From an uncultured Sphingomonas sp. (GTDB lineage: Bacteria > Pseudomonadota > Alphaproteobacteria > Sphingomonadales > Sphingomonadaceae): a DNA stretch of 13,869 nt. Each line of letters opens with the position of its first letter. The stretch's first letter is position 1. This document shows positions 13,121-13,869 of this stretch, piece by piece. The position numbers were made by a program, and so were the translations under genes. The notes beneath the pieces were generated by a model, which saw nothing but the letters and a program-made list of their open reading frames with translations, did no database searches and was not told the origin of the DNA. The stretch lies in the NCBI GenBank assembly GCA_946482655.1, contig CAMLSA010000089.1, positions 1-13,869 on the forward strand, given 5' to 3'.

Positions 13121-13869
13121 ATGGGTGCACCGGAATTCCCTGAGGAGGCCACCTCCAATGAACGGCTGGGGACCGTTCAATCCGTCGAGCGCGCCATCTC
13201 CCTCCTGGAGGTGCTGGCGGAACACGGATCGGGAATGCGCCTGAGGGAGATCACCGCGGTCGCAGAGCTTTCCCGTTCGACCACTCACAGGCTGCTCACC
13301 ACATTGGAAAAGCGGCATTTCGTGCAGTTCAATCGGCATGATGGACGCTGGTATATCGGCCGCCAGGCCTATTTGGTGGCGAGCGCCTTCGTTCATAAGC
13401 GGGCCTTCGTCGCCTCCGCCATCCCATACATGCGCAGGCTCAGGGACCTGACGCATGAGACCGCCAATCTCGGCATTGCCGAAGGCCACGACGTGGTCGT
13501 TCTGGCGCAGATCGAGAGCCGCGAGGCAAGACTTTCGGTGGCCAAGGTGGGCGGCCGCATGCCCATCCACTGTTCGGGAATGGGCAAGGCCATCCTCGCC
13601 GCCTATCCGGAGAAAGAGGTCAGAGCCGTCATCGCAAATATGGCGGTGAGCACGGATGCCCTGGGCCCCTGCTACAGTGACGACCTGCATGTCACCAGGC
13701 GTCGCGCCTACGCCATCGACGACGAAGGCTTGGCCCGGGGCGTGCGGTGCGTCGCCTCCGTGGTTTACGGTGCCAACAGCGAACCTCTCTGCGCCATCTC
13801 CGTCTCCGGTCATGTCAGCCGCCTGACGGACGAGCGCATCGAAGCGGTTGGCCCGCTCGTGTCGTCTGT
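13121..13869 (+). CDS. IclR-family transcriptional regulator, 3' end beyond the window
   Basis: The frame stays open from ATG 13121 to the window edge (249 codons, nearly the full 250-270 of the family). The winged-helix domain covers about residues 18-75: VQSVERAISLLEVLAEHG, then LREITAVAELSRSTTHRLLTTLEKRHFVQF, the recognition helix being SRSTTHRLL. The effector-binding domain follows, with MPIHCSGMGKAILA (147-160), DDEGLARGVRCVA (200-212) and the EPLCAISVSG strand near the end. GGAGG stands ten bases before the ATG. A TTG at 13091 is an in-frame alternative start. IclR proteins usually sense an aromatic or small organic acid and control nearby catabolic genes. Candidates here are the MATE gene, the oxidase operon and the genes to the right that are not seen. 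A frame of over 300 codons on the opposite strand is a shadow. Confidence 0.9.
   Translation, partial: MGAPEFPEEATSNERLGTVQSVERAISLLEVLAEHGSGMRLREITAVAELSRSTTHRLLTTLEKRHFVQFNRHDGRWYIGRQAYLVASAFVHKRAFVASAIPYMRRLRDLTHETANLGIAEGHDVVVLAQIESREARLSVAKVGGRMPIHCSGMGKAILAAYPEKEVRAVIANMAVSTDALGPCYSDDLHVTRRRAYAIDDEGLARGVRCVASVVYGANSEPLCAISVSGHVSRLTDERIEAVGPLVSS

Noticed and set aside
12836..13813. A 325-codon frame on the - strand at the right end
   Set aside because: The + strand there encodes a complete IclR helix-turn-helix and effector domain. The antisense frame also crosses the MATE 3' end and the AT-rich intergenic gap, and shows no family signature.

Overview
The window is GC-rich and densely packed with genes. 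It reads as accessory catabolic DNA of an alphaproteobacterium, most likely of the Rhizobiales. That placement is an inference from codon use, gene families and gene order, because no rRNA, tRNA or other marker is present. I saw no CRISPR array, insertion sequence or RNA gene.

Layout, left to right. Bases 1-55 are an exact copy of an internal piece of an oxidase gene found again at 10909-10963. They are joined abruptly to the C-terminal tail of a GntR/FCD regulator (57-359, + strand). Everything from 390 to 11342 is then on the - strand. Read in the direction of transcription (right to left), the first block is a three-subunit FAD/[2Fe-2S] amine-oxidase-type enzyme (beta 10212-11342, small ferredoxin-like subunit 9941-10240, alpha 8559-9944). 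It is followed after 59 bases by a RidA-family imine/enamine deaminase (8149-8499). A 279-base regulatory gap follows, with two inverted repeats. The second block is a complete peptide/nickel-type ABC importer: binding protein 6178-7869, permeases 5106-6086 and 4217-5116, and a fused double ATPase 2388-4220. The importer is translationally coupled through a TAATG overlap to a flavin-dependent NtaA/SnaA-type monooxygenase (1096-2388). Next comes an SsuE-type FMN reductase (390-983) behind its own candidate promoter. On the + strand to the right are a MATE efflux pump (11610-12986), divergent from the oxidase operon, and an IclR regulator (13121 onward) cut by the window end.

How the genes may work together (inference). 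The importer brings in an amine- or sulfur-containing small molecule. The reductase supplies FMNH2 to the monooxygenase for oxidative C-N or C-S cleavage. The three-subunit oxidase then oxidises a secondary amine or amino-acid-like product to an imine, and the RidA protein speeds imine hydrolysis. The order SBP-permease-permease-ATPase-monooxygenase-flavin reductase-regulator resembles the aminopolycarboxylate (EDTA/NTA) uptake and degradation loci known from EDTA-degrading bacteria, and the neighbouring oxidase resembles opine oxidases. An EDTA/NTA/opine-like chelator is therefore a reasonable working substrate. Organosulfur scavenging is the main alternative.

The most unusual structural point is the 55-bp duplication at the left edge. 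The join runs from base 10963 back to base 56, which is what a tandem duplication, an excised circle or a k=55 assembly artefact would give.
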